DNA of 64,000 bases from Paraburkholderia phytofirmans PsJN (GTDB taxonomy: Bacteria; Pseudomonadota; Gammaproteobacteria; Burkholderiales; Burkholderiaceae): assembly GCF_000020125.1 (NCBI RefSeq), contig NC_010681.1:682001-746000 (forward strand), read 5' to 3'. A program made the position numbers and the translations under genes. The notes below the pieces were generated by a model. The model saw nothing but the letters and a program-made list of their open reading frames with translations, was not told the origin of the DNA and ran no database searches. Positions within the stretch are counted from its first letter, which is position 1. The number at the start of each line of letters is the position of its first letter. This document shows positions 44,094 to 53,462 of the stretch, piece by piece.

Positions 44094-45293
44094 ATGGCAA
44101 AGCAATTGCAAGACGCATACATCGTCGCCGCGAGCCGTACGCCGATCGGCAAGGCGCCGCGCGGGATGTTCAAGAACACGCGCCCCGACGAACTGCTGGT
44201 GCACGCGATCAAGTCGGCCGTGGCGCAAGTGCCCGGCCTCGACACCAAGGTGATCGAAGACGCGATCATCGGCTGTGCGATTCCGGAAGCGGAACAAGGG
44301 CTGAACGTCGCACGCATGGGCGCGCTGCTGGCCGGCCTGCCGAATAGCGTCGGCGGCGTGACGGTGAACCGCTTCTGCGCGTCCGGCCTGACCGCGCTCG
44401 CCATGGCCGCCGACCGCATCCGCGTCGGCGAGTCGGACGCGATGATCGCGGGCGGCTGCGAATCGATGAGCATGGTGCCGATGATGGGCAATAAGCCGTC
44501 CATGTCGCCGCATATCTTCGATCGCAATGAAGACGTCGGCATCGCCTACGGCATGGGCCTGACGGCGGAGAAAGTCGCCGAGCGCTGGAAGATCAGCCGC
44601 GAAGCGCAGGACGCGTTCTCGGTGGAATCGCACCGCCGCGCCATCGCCGCGCAGCAAGCCGGCGAGTTCAACGACGAAATCGCTGCGTACACAATCACCG
44701 AGCGCTTCCCCGATCTCGCCACCGGCGAAGTCCGCGTGAAGACCCGCGAAGTGTCGCTCGACGAAGGCCCGCGCGCGGAAACCTCGCTCGAAGGTCTCGC
44801 CAAGCTGCGCGCGGTGTTCGCGAACAAGGGTTCGGTGACCGCGGGCAATAGCTCGCAGACGTCGGACGGCGCGGGCGCGTTGATCGTGGTGTCGGAAAAG
44901 ATGCTGAAGGAATTCAATCTCACGCCGCTCGCGCGTTTCGTCAGCTTCGCCGTGCGCGGCGTGCCGCCGGAAATCATGGGCATCGGTCCGAAGGAAGCGA
45001 TTCCGGCCGCGCTGAAGGCCGCCGGCCTGAAGATCGACGACCTCGACTGGATTGAGCTGAACGAAGCGTTTGCCGCGCAATCGCTGGCGGTGATTCAGGA
45101 CCTCGGCCTCGATCCGGCGAAGATCAACCCGCTCGGCGGCGCAATCGCCCTCGGCCATCCGCTGGGCGCGACGGGCGCGATTCGTGCGTCGACCGTTGTG
45201 CATGGCTTGCGCCGCCGTAACTACAAATACGGCATGGTGACGATGTGCGTCGGCACGGGTATGGGCGCGGCGGGCATTATCGAGCGCCTGTGA
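44094..45293 (+). CDS. fadA: Acetyl-CoA acyltransferase (thiolase) FadA-like
   Basis: A 399-residue thiolase with acyl-enzyme C95 (VNRFCASGLT), the histidine in ALGHPLGATGAIR, and a second cysteine in TMCVGTGMGAAG, the complete catalytic set. It cleaves 3-ketoacyl-CoA in the last step of beta-oxidation. AAGGAG lies seven bases before ATG 44094, directly after the third hairpin repeat. It is the last gene before a strong terminator at 45351-45386. Confidence 0.95.
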   Translation: MAKQLQDAYIVAASRTPIGKAPRGMFKNTRPDELLVHAIKSAVAQVPGLDTKVIEDAIIGCAIPEAEQGLNVARMGALLAGLPNSVGGVTVNRFCASGLTALAMAADRIRVGESDAMIAGGCESMSMVPMMGNKPSMSPHIFDRNEDVGIAYGMGLTAEKVAERWKISREAQDAFSVESHRRAIAAQQAGEFNDEIAAYTITERFPDLATGEVRVKTREVSLDEGPRAETSLEGLAKLRAVFANKGSVTAGNSSQTSDGAGALIVVSEKMLKEFNLTPLARFVSFAVRGVPPEIMGIGPKEAIPAALKAAGLKIDDLDWIELNEAFAAQSLAVIQDLGLDPAKINPLGGAIALGHPLGATGAIRASTVVHGLRRRNYKYGMVTMCVGTGMGAAGIIERL

Positions 45294-45350
45294 GCTGGAT
45301 CACCCCAAGGTTCGCTACGGTCCTCGCGCTTGCGCGTTGAGGGCCGCGGA

Positions 45351-45386
45351 ACGGTTCGCAGGCCACCCGGTTTGCGAACCGTTTTT
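45351..45386 (+). terminator. Intrinsic terminator after fadA
   Basis: A perfect 10-bp stem ACGGTTCGCA / TGCGAACCGT (45351-45360 with 45373-45382) has a 12-base loop and a T5 run (45382-45386). It lies only about 32 bp before the next start codon, so some read-through into the enoyl-CoA hydratase gene is possible. Confidence 0.85.
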
Positions 45387-45417
45387 ACATTCTGAGCAGG
45401 AGTACGAGGAGATGACG

Positions 45418-46182
45418 ATGGATATTCTGGTCGAGCGCGCCGACGGCGTGCTGACGATTGCCTTCAACCGGCCCGACAAGAAAAACGCGATTACGGCCGC
45501 CATGTATCAGACGATGGCCGACGCGCTGGTCGAAGCGCAAGGCGACGCCGCCGTGCGCGCGATCCTGATTCGTGGCAGCGCCGGCATTTTCAGCGCCGGC
45601 AACGATCTCGAAGACTTCATGAAGACGCCGCCAATGGGCGAACACGCGCCGGTGTTCCAGTTCCTGCGCGCGATCAGCTCGGCGGAGAAGCCAGTGGTGG
45701 CGTCGGTGGCGGGCGCGGCGGTCGGTATCGGCACGACCTTGCTGTTGCATTGCGACCTGGTCTACGCGGCCGATACCGCGAGCTTCTCGCTGCCGTTCAC
45801 GCAACTCGGATTGTGTCCGGAAGCGGCGTCGAGCTTGCTGTTGCCGCGCGCGGCCGGCTATCAGGCGGCGGCGGAGAAACTGCTGCTCGGCGAAGCGTTC
45901 GACGCCGCCGAGGCGCAGCGCATGGGCTTCGTCAATCGCGTGCTGCCTGCCTCCGAAGTCGATGCGTTCGCCGCTTCGCAAGCCGCGAAGCTGGCTGCGT
46001 TGCCGGCTTCGTCGTTGCGCGTGACGAAGAGTCTGATGAAGCGCGCGAGCCACCAGGAATTGCAAACGCAGATGTCCGAAGAAGCCGTGCATTTCGGCAA
46101 GATGCTGCTCGCGCCCGAAGCGCGCGAGGCGTTCAAGGCATTTTTCGAGAAGCGCAAGCCGGACTTCCGGCAATTCGACTGA
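45418..46182 (+). CDS. Enoyl-CoA hydratase/isomerase family protein
   Basis: The protein has 254 residues from ATG 45418, six bases after GAGGAG; an ATG at 45412 directly abuts that site and is less likely. Crotonase-fold features are FNRPDKKNAITAAMY near residue 19, the oxyanion-hole segments FSAGNDLEDFM and VAGAAVGIGTTLLLHCD, and a Glu in PEAASSLLLPRAAG. It probably hydrates enoyl-CoA or shifts double bonds in beta-oxidation. It is separated from fadA by a terminator, so it may be expressed independently. Confidence 0.9.
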   Translation: MDILVERADGVLTIAFNRPDKKNAITAAMYQTMADALVEAQGDAAVRAILIRGSAGIFSAGNDLEDFMKTPPMGEHAPVFQFLRAISSAEKPVVASVAGAAVGIGTTLLLHCDLVYAADTASFSLPFTQLGLCPEAASSLLLPRAAGYQAAAEKLLLGEAFDAAEAQRMGFVNRVLPASEVDAFAASQAAKLAALPASSLRVTKSLMKRASHQELQTQMSEEAVHFGKMLLAPEAREAFKAFFEKRKPDFRQFD

Positions 46183-46276
46183 GCGGCGTGCGGGGTGCAC
46201 CAAGTACTTCCGGAGTGCGGGCGCTCTGGCGTCGAAGGAAAATGCACCGCTCGCCACTTCAAGCTTCAAGCTTCAG

Positions 46277-46314
46277 CGCGTCAGGACGTTCGCGCGCCTG
46301 AACGTTCAGACGCG
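46277..46314. terminator. Hairpin between convergent enoyl-CoA hydratase gene and fdhD
   Basis: A two-part stem, CGCGTC / GACGCG enclosing ACGTTC / GAACGT with symmetric 3-base internal mismatches, overlaps the perfect 12-bp palindrome CTGAACGTTCAG. There is no T-run. A bidirectional stop signal is inferred from position. Confidence 0.4.
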
Positions 46315-46322
46315 TTGGCGGC

Positions 46323-47162
46323 TCAAGGCTGCGTCGGCTGCAAGGTATCGTAGTCGACGTAGCTTTTCTCGCGGCAGAAGCTCACCAGCCGCACGCCCGC
46401 CTTGCGCGCAATCGTAATCGCCAGCGACGACGGCGCAGAGATCGTGGCGACCATCGGCACGTCGACGCGCGCGGCCTTGCGCACCAGCTCGTAGCTGGCG
46501 CGGCTCGACAGAAACACAAAACCCTCTTTGGTATCCACACGGTCGAGCACCAGCTGGCCGATCAGCTTGTCGAGCGCATTGTGGCGGCCGACGTCCTCGA
46601 ACGCGTAGCGGATCGCGCCTTGGGCGTCGCACCACGCGGCGGCATGCAGGCCGCCGGTTAGCCGCGTCAGCGCCTGATGCTCGGGCAATTCGCGGGCGGC
46701 GCGCGCGATCGCGTCCGGCGCGAGGCGTTGCAGAAAGCCGGTATCCTCCACACGCTCCGGCTGCAGATCCAGCAAATCGATACTTTCGATGCCGCACACA
46801 CCGCAGCCGGTGCGCCCGGCGAGCGCGCGGCGCTTCTCCTTCAGCGCGACGAAGGCCTGTTGCACCACTTGCAACTGCACTTCGGCATGCGGCAATTCGC
46901 CGTCATCATGCAGTTCGACCTCGATGTCCTGAATGTCGCTGCCACGCGCCACGATCCCTTCCGAAATCGCGAATCCGACCGCGAACGCTTCCAGATCGCG
47001 CGGCGTGCACATCATCACCGCATGCGAAATGCCGTTGAAGACGAGCGCGACCGGCCATTCCTGACCAACGTGGTCGATGACGGTTTCGACCGCCGCGCCG
47101 CGATGCCGGTGCACCTGGCGCTCCACTGCGCCCGGTTGCCCGGCTGTTTCCAGTTCGTTCAA
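46323..47162 (-). CDS. fdhD: Formate dehydrogenase accessory sulfurtransferase FdhD
   Basis: The 279-residue protein carries the functional C120-x-x-C123 motif (TGCGVCG), which hands sulfur from a cysteine desulfurase to the molybdenum cofactor of formate dehydrogenase. Other family marks are FNGISHAVMMCTPRDLEAF and FEDVGRHNALDKLIG. No formate dehydrogenase subunit gene lies in the window, so its client enzyme is elsewhere. It is divergent from the nitrate-reductase-associated gene. Confidence 0.95.
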   Translation of the reverse strand: MNELETAGQPGAVERQVHRHRGAAVETVIDHVGQEWPVALVFNGISHAVMMCTPRDLEAFAVGFAISEGIVARGSDIQDIEVELHDDGELPHAEVQLQVVQQAFVALKEKRRALAGRTGCGVCGIESIDLLDLQPERVEDTGFLQRLAPDAIARAARELPEHQALTRLTGGLHAAAWCDAQGAIRYAFEDVGRHNALDKLIGQLVLDRVDTKEGFVFLSSRASYELVRKAARVDVPMVATISAPSSLAITIARKAGVRLVSFCREKSYVDYDTLQPTQP

Positions 47163-47310
47163 GCTAGTTCACTCCTTTTGCGATGCCGCGCGCGAGCGAG
47201 CAGTTGATGGCCCGGCGGTTGCCGCCGGCCATGCCGCCGTCGCGCGAATAAGGTTCTAAAATACCCCAAGCTGGGCTTGCGTGTTGCCGCCATCCAAGAG
47301 GGACATAGTC

Positions 47311-47787
47311 ATGGGACTCAACGAAGCACCGCTTCTGTTCAACTTCGAGGTCGAGTCTTCGGAGAATTTCACCTACATCCCGATGTCGGTGCGCTTCAAT
47401 CTCGACCGCTTCGGGCTGCGCATCTCGCTCGATCAATGGCAAACGCTGCCGCTCGAAGACCGCAAGCTGCTGGCGCGTTTCCCGGTCGAGGAAGACGCGG
47501 AAATCGAGCCAAATTTCGATCATGCCCTGTTCGAAATGCTGCGCACCCACGCGAACATCGAGCCGGAGTGGTTCACGCCCGAGGAAGCGCCGGCCTGGCG
47601 TCGCACGGACAGTGTGCCGGAGGCTATCTCGCATCAGGCGCGCCTCGCCGGTCTTGCCGCGCCGGGCGTCGCCCAGTGGGCCGAACTGGAGCCGTTCAAG
47701 CGCTACGTGCTCGCCAAGCTGTCGCGCAAGCCGGAGGCCAATCACGACTTCGTTCCGGCCATGAAGGAGTTCGGCGCGGCCGGCTAG
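47311..47787 (+). CDS. Nitrate reductase-associated protein family
   Basis: The protein has 158 residues from ATG 47311. It matches the small family of nitrate-reductase-associated proteins (LFNFEVESSENFTYIPMSVR at residues 8-27, then KCGLRISL-like FGLRISLDQWQ, EPNFDHALFEML and a terminal EPFKRYVLAKLSR). These are soluble proteins of unknown biochemical role found near molybdoenzyme genes. The pairing with fdhD fits this. A -10-like TAAAAT lies at 47257-47262. Confidence 0.75.
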   Translation: MGLNEAPLLFNFEVESSENFTYIPMSVRFNLDRFGLRISLDQWQTLPLEDRKLLARFPVEEDAEIEPNFDHALFEMLRTHANIEPEWFTPEEAPAWRRTDSVPEAISHQARLAGLAAPGVAQWAELEPFKRYVLAKLSRKPEANHDFVPAMKEFGAAG

Positions 47788-48025
47788 GTATGGCCGATTG
47801 GCGCCGCCGCACACGTGACTAGCTAGCGCCGCGAGCAGGCCCGCGCCGAGGCAACATTACCTGCCAGGCGCGACCGCCAGGTTTTTTTCACTCACTACCC
47901 TCAATCTGTTCCGAACTCTGCCGTTATCCATGGGTTGGCGCGTAAAGAGACTCGTATCGATGCGGCCCGACGCATCGGCCGCGACCGCGCGCTCCCGCCC
48001 GCAGAACGATTGACGTTCGGAACCC

Positions 48026-51000
48026 ATGACTCCTTTTCTATCGAAGCGGCTGCTGATCAATCTGGCGGTCGTCGCCGCGGCGATCGGCGCGAACGCGTTC
48101 GTCGCCTATACGCAGATCTGCGGCCAACGCGACGCCGACGCGCGCATGCTGCGTTCGACGAGCGTGCGCCAGCATCTCGACGCTTACCACACGGCGCTCG
48201 ACGGCGGCCTGGCCGCGCTCGGCCGCTTCGAGGCGTCGGGCGAGCCGGCGCCTGCCAGTGCGGCCGCTGCGATGGCGACGAGGCTCACGGGTCTGGAGCG
48301 CGACCTGCGCAATGAACTGGCCGGCGAACCCGCTATGCTCGACGCGCTCGCGAAGCTGAGCGCGGACAGCCACGCGTTGCAACACGACATCGACGACGCG
48401 CTGCTCAGGAGCGACGCTGCCGGGCCGGACGCCTCGCGCGCGTGGGCCGCCTCGACCTACACCTATCTCGGGCTCGGCCTGGATCGCGTCGAGGCGGGCC
48501 TCGCCTCACTGCGCGGCGCGGAGAATCGCGCGTTGCAGGCGTCGCTCGCGGCGTCGGCGAGCGAATCGCAGCGGGCGATGTTCCTGCTGATCGTGACCAT
48601 GCTGGGCGGCAGCGTGCTGCTGATCTTCACGTTCGGCGCCCGCGAAAACAGCGCGCGCGAAAAGCTGCGCAGCGTGCGCGCGCTCGGCCGCCACGACGAA
48701 CGCTTTCGCGGCCTGTTCGACGAGCATCCGGTGCCGATGTATATCTTCGATCGCGAGACGCTGCGCTTTCTCGCCGTCAACGCGGCCGCGATCCAGCAAT
48801 ACGGTTACACCGAAAGCGAATTCCTCGGCATGACGATTCGCGCGATCCGCCCGAACGGCGAAATCTCGCGCCTCGAATCGCACATGCAGCGCAGCGACGC
48901 GGGCCAGCACGGCCGCACCATGGCGGGTATCTGGCATCACCGGCGCAAGGACGGCTCGACGATCAACGCCGACATTTCGTATCACGCGCTGAACTTCATG
49001 GGCCGCGCCGCATTCTTCGTGCTCGCCGACGATGTCACCGATCAGATCAACGCCGAAGCCGAAGCACAGCGTTCAAACCAGATGCTCGAAGCGGTGATCG
49101 ACAACATTCCGCAGCGCATTTTCTGGAAAGACATGGAGTCGCGCTATCTCGGCTGCAACATGGCGTTTGCGCGCGATGCCGGGCTCGCATATCCGGAGCA
49201 GGTGGTGGGCAAGAGCGACGCCGACATGCCGTGGCGCGACTTCTCGACGCTGCTGAACGACCACGACAAGGAAGTGGTGAGCACCGGCGTGCCGAAGATG
49301 AACTTCGAAGTCGATCTGGTGATCGACGGCGTGCACCGCACCACCGTCACGAGCAAGCTGCCGTTCACCGACGGCGACGGCCGCGTGATCGGCGTGCTCG
49401 GTTCCTACACGGACATTACCGAGCGCAAGCGCGCCGATCTTGCGTTGCGCCTGCAAAGCCGCGCGCTCGATGCGAGCGTCAACGCGATTCTGATCACCGC
49501 GCCGTCGCCGACTGGCAATCTGATCGAATACGTGAACCCGGCGTTCATGCGCATTACCGGTTACGACGCCACCGAGGTGATCGGCCACGATTGCCGCGTT
49601 CTGCAACGCGACGACCGCGAGCAGGAGGGCGTTGCGCTGATCCGTCAGGCGCTGGCGGCGAATCGCGAAGTCAGCGCGGTGGTGCGCAACTATCGCAAGG
49701 ACGGCGCGCTGTTCTGGAATCAGCTCTTCATCGCGCCGGTGCCGAATCAGGACGGCGTGATCACGCATCACATCGGCGTGATCAACGACGTGACCGATCT
49801 GATGCGCTATCAGGAACAGCTCGAATACCAGGCCAACTACGACAGCCTCACGCGCCTGCCGAACCGCAATCTGCTGCGCGATCGCCTGCAGCATGCGTTG
49901 ATCGTGGCGCAACGGCATCACAAGGGCGTCGCGGTCGTGTTCATGGATCTGGACGGCTTCAAGAACGTCAACGACAGCCTCGGCCACAGCGTCGGCGACC
50001 GGCTGCTCGGCGTGGTCGCCGAGCGCCTCGCGCGCTGCACGCGCACGAGCGATACGGTGGCGCGCCACGGCGGCGACGAGTTCGTGATCGTGATGACCGA
50101 CACCGTCGACGAACAGTCGCTGATCGCGTGGATGGAGCGCGTGCGCGCGTCGATCTCCGAGCCGGTCTGGCTCGACGGCACCGAGCTGTACGTGGGTTGC
50201 AGCATGGGCGCGAGCCTGTTCCCGCAAGACGGCGAAGACGCCGAAACCCTGATGAAGAAGGCCGACCTCGCGATGTACCGCGCGAAGGACATGGGCCGCA
50301 ACACGTTCCAGTTCTATCAGCCGGAGATGAACGCGAGCGCGGGCGCGCGCCTGAATCTCGAACGGCGTCTGCGCCGCGCGTTGCGTGACAACGAGTTCCT
50401 GCTGCACTACCAGCCGCAAGTGGATATCGAAAGCGGACAGATCGTCGGCACCGAGGCGCTGGTGCGCTGGCGCGATCCGGAAGTCGGACTGGTGCCGCCG
50501 TCGTCGTTCATTCCGGTCGCTGAAGAAAGCGGGCTGATCGGGCCGCTCTCGGAGTGGGTGCTGCGCGAGGCGTGCCGCCAGAACAAGGCCTGGCAGGACG
50601 AAGGCTTGCCGCCGGCGCGCGTGTCGGTGAATCTGTCGGCGCGCGTGTTCCAGCAGCGCGACATCGCCAAGCTGGTCATGCAGGTGCTGGCCGAGACCGG
50701 TCTCGAGCCGCAATACCTCGAACTCGAATTGACCGAAAGCACCATCATGCGCAACGCCGAAGAAGCGGTGTCGATGCTCAACGAACTGCACGCGCTCGGC
50801 ATCGGCCTCGCCATCGACGACTTCGGCACCGGCTATTCGAGTCTCAGCTATCTGAAGCGCTTCCCGGTGGATCGGCTGAAGATCGACCGCTCGTTCGTGT
50901 CCGACATCGGCGTGTCCGGCGACGACGAGACGATCACCTCGGCGATCATCGCACTCGCGCATTCGCTGAAGTTACAGGTGATCGCCGAAGGCGTGGAGAC

Positions 51001-51136
51001 GTCCGCGCAACTCGACTTCCTGAAAGAGCGCGCGTGCGACGAGATGCAGGGGTTCTACTTCGCGAAACCGTTATCGACGGACGCGATCTCCGAGTTGCTG
51101 CAAGGTGGCATAGGGCGCGAACTGGCGACGGTTTGA
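48026..51136 (+). CDS. Membrane PAS-PAS-PAS-GGDEF-EAL cyclic-di-GMP protein
   Basis: A 1036-residue protein. A membrane span near residues 8-30 and another at about 187-208 frame a periplasmic helical sensor of about 155 residues. Three PAS domains follow (about 230-345, 350-480, 485-610). The GGDEF domain has an intact motif at residues 682-686 and an RTSD (RxxD) inhibitory site just before it. The EAL domain has EAL at 810-812 and DDFGTGYSSLSYLKRFP. Both halves look catalytically complete, so it could make or degrade c-di-GMP depending on the signal. It is a stand-alone gene. Confidence 0.93.
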   Translation: MTPFLSKRLLINLAVVAAAIGANAFVAYTQICGQRDADARMLRSTSVRQHLDAYHTALDGGLAALGRFEASGEPAPASAAAAMATRLTGLERDLRNELAGEPAMLDALAKLSADSHALQHDIDDALLRSDAAGPDASRAWAASTYTYLGLGLDRVEAGLASLRGAENRALQASLAASASESQRAMFLLIVTMLGGSVLLIFTFGARENSAREKLRSVRALGRHDERFRGLFDEHPVPMYIFDRETLRFLAVNAAAIQQYGYTESEFLGMTIRAIRPNGEISRLESHMQRSDAGQHGRTMAGIWHHRRKDGSTINADISYHALNFMGRAAFFVLADDVTDQINAEAEAQRSNQMLEAVIDNIPQRIFWKDMESRYLGCNMAFARDAGLAYPEQVVGKSDADMPWRDFSTLLNDHDKEVVSTGVPKMNFEVDLVIDGVHRTTVTSKLPFTDGDGRVIGVLGSYTDITERKRADLALRLQSRALDASVNAILITAPSPTGNLIEYVNPAFMRITGYDATEVIGHDCRVLQRDDREQEGVALIRQALAANREVSAVVRNYRKDGALFWNQLFIAPVPNQDGVITHHIGVINDVTDLMRYQEQLEYQANYDSLTRLPNRNLLRDRLQHALIVAQRHHKGVAVVFMDLDGFKNVNDSLGHSVGDRLLGVVAERLARCTRTSDTVARHGGDEFVIVMTDTVDEQSLIAWMERVRASISEPVWLDGTELYVGCSMGASLFPQDGEDAETLMKKADLAMYRAKDMGRNTFQFYQPEMNASAGARLNLERRLRRALRDNEFLLHYQPQVDIESGQIVGTEALVRWRDPEVGLVPPSSFIPVAEESGLIGPLSEWVLREACRQNKAWQDEGLPPARVSVNLSARVFQQRDIAKLVMQVLAETGLEPQYLELELTESTIMRNAEEAVSMLNELHALGIGLAIDDFGTGYSSLSYLKRFPVDRLKIDRSFVSDIGVSGDDETITSAIIALAHSLKLQVIAEGVETSAQLDFLKERACDEMQGFYFAKPLSTDAISELLQGGIGRELATV

Positions 51137-51155
51137 GCCGCTCGCGTCGCGGCGC

Positions 51156-51770
51156 TCACTCTGCCGGCGTGCTCAGGAAAACCGGCAGAGCTTCCGCCAG
51201 TTCGGAGAACGACTGCAGGACCGGATGCTCCGTCTTGCTGACCAGCCCCGGCAGCATCAGTTGCGTGAAGTGCCAGGCGACCGCCGTGGTCACGTCGGCG
51301 GCGTCGAACTGGTTGGCTTCGATCGGCAGCGCGGCCGCCGCGAGTTCGCGTTCGAGTTCGGCATACGCGGCGAACAACTGCGTGCTCACGCGATCGATCC
51401 ACGGCTCATGTTGCTTGTCCACGGGACGCAGATTGCGTTCGTAGACGATCTGCACGGTCTTCTCGCACGCGGCGAGCGCGAGGCCCGTGAGGCGGGCGGC
51501 GCGCAAGGCGGCGTCGGGACGCGTCGGGAAAAGCCGCTGGTTCGGCCCGACGAGCGTGGCCAGGTACTGGAGGATCACCGTCGAGTCCATCACGGTCTGG
51601 CCGTTGTCGGCGATCAGCGTGGGCGCCTTGACGACGGGATTGATTCGCGCGAACTGCTCGTAGGTGCTGAACACCGAAATCGACTCGTGCTCGAATTCGA
51701 GCTTCAGTAATTTGAGGCAGATGGCGACCCGGCGTACGTAGGGCGAATCCAGCATTCCGATCAGTTTCAT
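51156..51770 (-). CDS. Glutathione S-transferase family protein
   Basis: The protein has 204 residues from ATG 51770, with GGGAGTGAG upstream. The N-terminal thioredoxin-like domain has SPYVRRVAICLKLL with S9 in the usual catalytic position and the cis-proline loop VVKAPTLIADNG, followed by STVILQYL. The C-terminal helical domain covers about 85-204. The substrate is unknown. It is divergent from a GcvA-type LysR regulator, which may control it. Confidence 0.88.
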   Translation of the reverse strand: MKLIGMLDSPYVRRVAICLKLLKLEFEHESISVFSTYEQFARINPVVKAPTLIADNGQTVMDSTVILQYLATLVGPNQRLFPTRPDAALRAARLTGLALAACEKTVQIVYERNLRPVDKQHEPWIDRVSTQLFAAYAELERELAAAALPIEANQFDAADVTTAVAWHFTQLMLPGLVSKTEHPVLQSFSELAEALPVFLSTPAE

Positions 51771-51930
51771 CTCACTCCCGTTAGAACATCTATCATGGCG
51801 CGCCCGAGCGCTTCGTGGCCGTGCGGCTTCGCTTCCGGCCTGGGTCGAGGCGCATCGAACCGATAGATTAAGCATCTCCGCAGCGCAAAAAAAGCGACAA
51901 ATAAAGACGATTTACGTCAGAATTTCTTAC

Positions 51931-52860
51931 ATGAAACCGATCCCGCCTTTGACCGCGCTGCGCTGCTTCGAGGCCGTCGCCCGTTTGGGCGGCGTGACGC
52001 AGGCCGCGCGGGAATTGCATGTCACGCACTCGGCGGTGAGTCAGCAGATCAAGGTGCTGGAAGATTCGATGGGCGTCGCGCTGTTCATGCGCGAGGCGCG
52101 CGGGCTGCGGCTAACCGAGGAAGGACGGCTTTACGCGCTCGACATCCGCATGGCGTTGCGCGACATCGCCCATGCGACGCGCCGCGCGCAGGCGCGCCCG
52201 CACGAAAGCGAACTCGTCATCACCACCTTGCCGTCGTTCGCTCAGCATTGGCTCGTGCCGCGTCTCGGCAGCTTTCGCGACGCGCATCCGTACTACCGGA
52301 TTCGCTTGCAGACGAGTTTGCAGGTCGAGGATTTCCGCCTGGGCGCAAGCGACATCGGCATCCGCATGGGACAGGGGCATTGGCCGAACGTCGCGCAACA
52401 GAAACTGTTCGACGACGAGATGGTGGTGGTTGCCGCGCCGCATTTTGCTCTGACGCATGGCCGTTTGCCTTCGAACGCGGCAGAAGTGCTGGCCTGTCCG
52501 CTCATTTCGAGTCCCGATACGCCGTGGCACGACTGGTGTCAGGCGGCGCAGGTCGCGGAGCCGGCCGAGGGCGCCGTGGTGTTGTCCGCGAACGACTCGA
52601 ATATCGTGATCGGCGCCGTGCTGCTGGGCCAGGGCATCGCGCTCGAACGGCGCAGCCTGGTTGCGTACGCGCTGGCGCGCGGCGAGCTGGTGCAGATCAC
52701 CGATATCCGCGTGCCGTACCGTTATCCCTATTGGCTGGTCTGGCAGCAGCGCGACATGCTCAATGCGTCACAGGCGCATTTCGCGCAATGGATCGAAGGG
52801 CAGGTCGACACCTATTTGCGCAGCAGCAATGCGCCGGCGGCGGCGCTTCGTGCGGGTTAG
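51931..52860 (+). CDS. LysR-family regulator, GcvA-like
   Basis: This 309-residue regulator has the N-terminal helix-turn-helix (PPLTALRCFEAVARLGG and TQAARELHVTHSAVSQQIKV, residues 5-45). Its substrate-binding domain carries the GcvA-type pattern (DIGIRMGQGHWPNV; CPLISSPDTPWHDWC). It starts 160 bp from the divergent GST gene. The similarity to GcvA is in subfamily only; no glycine cleavage genes lie nearby. Confidence 0.9.
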   Translation: MKPIPPLTALRCFEAVARLGGVTQAARELHVTHSAVSQQIKVLEDSMGVALFMREARGLRLTEEGRLYALDIRMALRDIAHATRRAQARPHESELVITTLPSFAQHWLVPRLGSFRDAHPYYRIRLQTSLQVEDFRLGASDIGIRMGQGHWPNVAQQKLFDDEMVVVAAPHFALTHGRLPSNAAEVLACPLISSPDTPWHDWCQAAQVAEPAEGAVVLSANDSNIVIGAVLLGQGIALERRSLVAYALARGELVQITDIRVPYRYPYWLVWQQRDMLNASQAHFAQWIEGQVDTYLRSSNAPAAALRAG

Positions 52861-52884
52861 CCCGTACTTGTTCGCATAAAACGT

Positions 52885-52949
52885 TTGCGCGGGGGTTTCG
52901 GTCGGCTATATTCGTGGTTCCCATCTCAGACCGCGCTGGGAACCACGAA
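52885..52949 (+). promoter_or_regulatory. Promoter and 13-bp inverted repeat before a small secreted protein gene
   Basis: A possible promoter TTGCGC (52885-52890), 16 bp, TATATT (52907-52912) overlaps a perfect 13-bp inverted repeat TTCGTGGTTCCCA / TGGGAACCACGAA (52911-52923 with 52937-52949, 13-base loop). There is no T-run. The repeat may be an operator or a 5'-end hairpin of the transcript. Confidence 0.45.
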
Positions 52950-53055
52950 GCACCGATTCACGTGGCGTTGCGCCCGATTTTCGCTGCTTGCACTGGGGCA
53001 TGGGCGTTGCGCCGTCGACTATCCGCCAATCTGATTGATCCGACTGGAGAGAACA

Positions 53056-53394
53056 ATGACGTCGTCACCTGCAAAGAAATTGTCCGTGTTGCTGGCATCG
53101 GTTGTACTGAGCGTGGCTTGCGCCGCGCCGGCGTTCGCGCAAAGCGGCGGCGGCGGTGGCGGTCCGGCGGGGAACGATACTGACGCGGCGGTTCCGTCGG
53201 CCGCATCGAAAGCGGCGCCGTCCACCAAAGCACAGCGCAAGGCCGCGCGCAAGCAGGCGCGGGCGAAGAAAAACGCCGAGTTGAAGAAGTTGGAGGCCAA
53301 CGGCTATCAGCCGTCGAGCACCGATCCGAACTATCCGAACGACATTCAGAAGGCTCAGAAGAAGGCGGGAATCGGCCAGGCAGCGAGCCAGTGA
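53056..53394 (+). CDS. Small secreted basic protein, DUF4148-like
   Basis: The protein has 112 residues from ATG 53056, with GGAGAG upstream. A signal peptide (KKLSVLLASVVLSVACAAPA) is cleaved near AFA-QS. A Gly/Ala-rich stretch and a very basic Lys/Arg/Ala helix (about 55-80) follow, then a conserved-looking end, NGYQPSSTDPNYPNDIQKAQ. This end resembles the small DUF4148-type exported proteins common in Burkholderia. The role is unknown. A strong terminator follows. Confidence 0.75.
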   Translation: MTSSPAKKLSVLLASVVLSVACAAPAFAQSGGGGGGPAGNDTDAAVPSAASKAAPSTKAQRKAARKQARAKKNAELKKLEANGYQPSSTDPNYPNDIQKAQKKAGIGQAASQ

Positions 53395-53414
53395 CGCGGT
53401 ACTACGGTTAAAAC

Positions 53415-53441
53415 AACGAGGCGCCGCGGCGCCTCGTTTTT
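53415..53441 (+). terminator. Intrinsic terminator after the small secreted protein
   Basis: A perfect 11-bp stem AACGAGGCGCC / GGCGCCTCGTT (53415-53425 with 53428-53438) with a 2-base loop runs into T5. It lies between convergent genes and could also serve the thioesterase gene from the other side. Confidence 0.85.
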
Positions 53442-53462
53442 CATTGTGCGCAGTCAGGGCGC

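Noticed and set aside
41403..45203. Minus-strand open frame of 1266 codons across fadB and fadA
   Set aside because: It is a mirror of high-GC third-position usage on the opposite strand. The sequence is His/Arg-rich without domain features, while the plus strand encodes two well-recognised enzymes.
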